A stretch of 8,452 nucleotides of DNA from Dehalococcoidia bacterium. Its GTDB lineage: Bacteria; Chloroflexota; Dehalococcoidia; Dehalococcoidales; RBG-16-60-22. The position numbers and the translations under genes were made by a program. The notes below the pieces were generated by a model. That model did no database searches. It saw only the letters and a program-made list of their open reading frames with translations, and was not told the origin of the DNA. Positions 6,052-8,452 of the stretch are shown piece by piece. The DNA lies in contig JAUWYU010000059.1 of the NCBI GenBank assembly GCA_030615655.1, forward strand, positions 1 to 8,452. The letters are read 5' to 3'. Position 1 is the first letter of the stretch, and each line of letters starts with the position of its first letter.

Positions 6052-6932
6052 TAAGAGACCTTGAGAAAAAAGCCAACATAGTCCGTAGAAACATCTTTAC
6101 CATATTTGATGCCAGCCAGATGGGGCATGCCGGCGGGACGATGTCGCTGGTCGAATTAGTCACGACTCTTTACTTCCATCATCTGAAGATTGACCCTCAG
6201 AACTGTGATTGGCCGGAAAGAGACAGGGTGGTGTTGTCCAAGGCTCACTGCTGCGAGGCAATCTACGCGGTTCTGGTGGAACTTGGCGTACTCCCCGAAG
6301 AGACGCTTAGCACATATTACTGTTATCGCTCGCCGCTTCAAGGCCATGCTGACCGCTGGTGCACGCCGGGTATTGATTACTCTGGCGGTTCGCTGGGGCA
6401 GGGTCTCTCCTTTGCCGCTGGAATGGCCCTGGCTGAAAAGCTGAAAGTCTTGAGGCAGCCGCCCTCCGAAGGCATTGTCAAGTTTATGCCGCGATATATA
6501 AGCAGGTATAACCCTCTGTATCGGTCTTACTGCATTCTCGGCGACGGTGAATGTCACGAAGGACAGGTATGGGAAGCCGCCATGTTTTCCGCCAAGTATA
6601 AGCTGGATAATCTGATTACTATCGTTGACTATAATAAGTTCTCTCTTGACGGGCCGACCAATGAGGTAATGCAGATAGAGCCGTTTGTTGATAAGTGGAA
6701 GGCCTTCGGATGGTGGGTTGCCGAGATTAACGGTCACAACCTGAGAGAGATAGCCGACGTACTGGACCTCACCAGCAATCTGTACGGCGACGGCAAACCG
6801 AAATGCATAATTGCTCACACGGTTAAGGGTTACGGAGTCCCCAGCTGGGAACAGGCGCATACGCATATTGCCAGGGGAGAGGAGATAACCCGGGGGGTTA
6901 TTGAAGGGAGAGCTAAATATGGCCATATATAA
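6030..6932 (+). CDS. Transketolase-like ThDP enzyme, N-terminal (pyrophosphate-binding) subunit
   Basis: This 300-residue protein is the N-terminal half of a split transketolase. It binds the diphosphate of thiamine diphosphate: GDGE at 171-174 and N202 in DYNKF give the Mg/ThDP motif. Other transketolase positions are present: H33 in MGHAGG, H73 in SKAHCCEAIYA (where most family members have SKGH), the LQGHADR histidine, and the GGSLGQGLS cofactor loop. There are about 20 extra residues between GMALAEKLK and ILGDGE, rich in Arg, Tyr and Pro. The ATG at 6030 is chosen from its ribosome site, giving a 22-bp overlap with the zinc-ribbon gene; its end overlaps the C-terminal subunit by 14 bp. 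The two chains should assemble as one enzyme moving a two-carbon ketol unit or cleaving a ketose-like substrate. The whole-enzyme substrate is unknown. Confidence 0.9.
   Translation: MAHDEELIRDLEKKANIVRRNIFTIFDASQMGHAGGTMSLVELVTTLYFHHLKIDPQNCDWPERDRVVLSKAHCCEAIYAVLVELGVLPEETLSTYYCYRSPLQGHADRWCTPGIDYSGGSLGQGLSFAAGMALAEKLKVLRQPPSEGIVKFMPRYISRYNPLYRSYCILGDGECHEGQVWEAAMFSAKYKLDNLITIVDYNKFSLDGPTNEVMQIEPFVDKWKAFGWWVAEINGHNLREIADVLDLTSNLYGDGKPKCIIAHTVKGYGVPSWEQAHTHIARGEEITRGVIEGRAKYGHI
6904..6910 (+). promoter_or_regulatory. Ribosome binding site deciding the transketolase C-subunit start
   Basis: AAGGGAG is followed by eight bases and ATG at 6919. The frame could be opened at a TTG at 6901, but that codon abuts this site, so 6919 is the start. 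The site lies inside the end of the N-subunit gene. Confidence 0.75.
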
Positions 6933-7911
6933 TAAACACGTAAAAATAGGCAGCCGCGCCATGGCTGCCGAGGGGATTAATAACGGCATGATAAAGGCGG
7001 CTGAAAAAGACGACAGGATAATCGCCGTCCTCGAAGATATGGGATTCCCGGGCGTAGGCTGGTTTAAAGAGAACGCGCCGGAGAGGGTCATTGAGTGCGG
7101 TATAGCCGAGGCTAACGGAGCGGTCGTTGCCGCCGCCCTGGCCGCGGAAGGATTCATACCGTTTATACATAGCTTTGCCTTCGCCGCCGTCAGCCGGGCT
7201 TACAACCAGATTCGCCAGAGTATCCTGCAGGACCGTTTTAACGTTAAAATACTCGGTCGGGAGGGGGCATGGGGAGAGCCCGGCATATCTCACAACCATA
7301 TCGAAATCATCGGGGCCACGCGTGTCATGCCGAATCTTGTCATCGTCAATCCTGCCGATACGGTTGAGGCCGAGAAATGCATGATGGCCATAGCGGATTA
7401 CATCGGGCCGGTATTCCTGAAAATAGAGTCCAGCCCGCCCCCGCTGAGAATATTCACGGAAGACTATCCTTTTGATATTGGCAGGGCCTGCATGGTGAAA
7501 GACGGGAAGGACGCTACGATTATAGCCACCGGCTATATGCTGACGGAAGCGGTACTGGCTTCCGAGCTTCTGGAGAAGGACGGCATTGATGTCAGGATAA
7601 TCAACATGAGCACGCTCAAGCCCCTGGATAACGAGGCGGTAATCAAGGCCGCTGAGGAAACCGGGGCTATTGTCACCGCCGAAAATGCCAGCATAATCGG
7701 TGGCCTGGGGGAGGCTGTGGCTACAGTTCTGTCCGAGAATATGCCGGCACCATTGATAAGGGTCGGCATCGAGGATGAGTTCAGCCAGTCCGGAAGAATC
7801 ACACCGGAGACAGACGAGCTTAAAGCTCACTTCGGCCTTGGAGCCGAAGATGTGGCTCTGTCCGTCAAAGAGTGCATCGCCAAGCGGGAGGCATTAAAGA
7901 AAAGAAAATAG
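6919..7911 (+). CDS. Transketolase-like ThDP enzyme, C-terminal (pyrimidine-binding plus C-terminal domain) subunit
   Basis: This 330-residue chain supplies the pyrimidine-binding domain and the C-terminal domain of a two-subunit transketolase. E64 in ECGIAEANG is the glutamate that activates the thiamine ring. HSFAFAAVSRAYNQIR matches the conserved F-x-F..R..DQIR segment. H125 in GISHNHIE takes the place of the GPTHQ histidine. The C-terminal domain follows from about residue 185, with ATIIATGYML and an acidic end. R13 near the N-terminus fits one phosphate-site arginine of transketolases. However, the usual arginine-rich VYIRLGR-type motif is here PVFLKIESSPPP (residues 164-175), lacking both arginines. 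The gene overlaps the N-subunit by 14 bp, which fits one-to-one assembly. Split pairs also include the apulose-4-phosphate transketolases and DXS relatives; the missing arginines argue against a standard sugar-phosphate substrate, though this is inference. Confidence 0.9.
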   Translation: MAIYNKHVKIGSRAMAAEGINNGMIKAAEKDDRIIAVLEDMGFPGVGWFKENAPERVIECGIAEANGAVVAAALAAEGFIPFIHSFAFAAVSRAYNQIRQSILQDRFNVKILGREGAWGEPGISHNHIEIIGATRVMPNLVIVNPADTVEAEKCMMAIADYIGPVFLKIESSPPPLRIFTEDYPFDIGRACMVKDGKDATIIATGYMLTEAVLASELLEKDGIDVRIINMSTLKPLDNEAVIKAAEETGAIVTAENASIIGGLGEAVATVLSENMPAPLIRVGIEDEFSQSGRITPETDELKAHFGLGAEDVALSVKECIAKREALKKRK

Positions 7912-7948
7912 CAACTGACGGAATATGAGAGGAGGCATAAACGTAAAA

Positions 7949-8452
7949 ATGGCTGAATTGAAGTACTCAAAGTATATCATCACTGACCCCAAACCCCTGC
8001 CCCCGGAACTTAAAGCAAAGCTGGAAGCGGAGCGAGCCGGAAGGAAGTCCACCATCAAGTCGACCCACCTGATGTCGGTCGATGATGAGATTGTGAAAGA
8101 CTTTTTCTACGTGGATTGCAACTGGCTCTGGAGCGGGTCCGCGGAAGATACTGCCGAGGAACCTCATGCCCATGAATTCGACGAGGTGATAGGGTTCGTC
8201 GGCTCCAACCGGGAAGACCCGCACGACCTGGGGGGAAAGATAACAATCTGGCTGGATGATAAAGAGGAAGTCCTGACCAGGAGCTGCCTGATATTCGTGC
8301 CTGCGGGCACCAGGCACTGTCCGATTCTGTTCAACAGGATAGACAAGCCCGTATTTTTCATAACGATATCACCCGTCAAGAGATACACCAGAAAAGCCGC
8401 AGATAGCAAGCCCACCTCAGGTACTGTGAGAGACCCTTCAGCGCCAAAATAC
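7949..8452 (+). CDS. Cupin-domain protein, 3' end beyond the window
   Basis: An open frame of 168 codons runs from the ATG at 7949 to the last base without a stop, so the gene continues past the window. GGAGG at 7931-7935 lies 13 bases upstream, rather far but the only good site. The first 40 residues are Lys/Pro-rich. The cupin motifs follow: H73-x-H75-xxx-E79 in PHAHEFDEV is the metal-binding motif 1, and PAGTRH with H123 is motif 2. This indicates a single small beta-barrel with a mononuclear metal site, which could act as an isomerase, dioxygenase or binding protein. From about residue 150 the sequence becomes polar and Pro/Ser/Thr-rich, perhaps a linker to another domain or the protein end. 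It begins 37 bp after the transketolase C-subunit, probably in the same operon. Function unknown. Confidence 0.82.
   Translation, partial: MAELKYSKYIITDPKPLPPELKAKLEAERAGRKSTIKSTHLMSVDDEIVKDFFYVDCNWLWSGSAEDTAEEPHAHEFDEVIGFVGSNREDPHDLGGKITIWLDDKEEVLTRSCLIFVPAGTRHCPILFNRIDKPVFFITISPVKRYTRKAADSKPTSGTVRDPSAPKY

Noticed and set aside
6156..7830. Long minus-strand open frames opposite both transketolase subunits (333 and 305 codons)
   Set aside because: Antisense to two conserved ThDP subunits with intact motifs. The translated proteins show no family features, so open antisense frames caused by codon bias are the simpler explanation.
7967..8317. Minus-strand open frames opposite the cupin gene
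   Set aside because: The plus strand carries both cupin motifs, a ribosome site and operon spacing, and is simply unterminated at the window edge. The minus-strand frames are shadows.

Overview
The window is bacterial DNA: closely packed genes, short gene overlaps, clear Shine-Dalgarno sites before nearly every start, and a G+C content a little above half by eye. It carries no rRNA, tRNA, CRISPR array, phage gene or transposase. The gene set (amidohydrolase-2 paralogues, a class I CoA-transferase, VOC, zinc alcohol dehydrogenase, split transketolase, cupin) resembles catabolic accessory islands of uncultured anaerobic or sediment bacteria such as Chloroflexota/Dehalococcoidia or Desulfobacterota. 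That lineage guess is weak, because no marker gene is present.

Layout. (1) Positions 1-2213, plus strand: a tandem array of at least three amidohydrolase-2 (ACMSD / resorcylate-decarboxylase-like) genes. The first is only a 25-codon tail, then come two complete copies (111-1151 and 1182-2213), separated by identical 30-bp spacers. The two full copies are almost identical at both ends but only about half identical over a central block of about 85 residues. (2) Positions 2290-4014, minus strand, convergent with the array: both subunits of a glutaconate-CoA-transferase-like enzyme, alpha first and beta second. (3) Positions 4015-4253: a divergent regulatory region. (4) Positions 4254-8452, plus strand: a probable operon of VOC/epimerase-like protein, zinc MDR dehydrogenase, small zinc-ribbon protein, transketolase N-terminal half, transketolase C-terminal half, and a cupin gene still open at the window edge.

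Working together (inference). The right-hand operon can be read as a catabolic module: the dehydrogenase oxidises an alcohol or polyol to a ketone, the two-subunit ThDP enzyme cleaves or transfers a ketol unit, and the VOC and cupin proteins are small metal enzymes for isomerisation, epimerisation or ring chemistry. The CoA-transferase would activate a carboxylic acid using an acyl-CoA donor. The amidohydrolases would do metal-dependent decarboxylation or hydrolysis, with substrate range diversified between copies. No substrate can be named from the sequence. The most unusual points are the mosaic tandem amidohydrolase array, the split transketolase that lacks the usual arginine-rich phosphate-binding motif, and the 22-bp overlap of a zinc-ribbon gene with the transketolase start.
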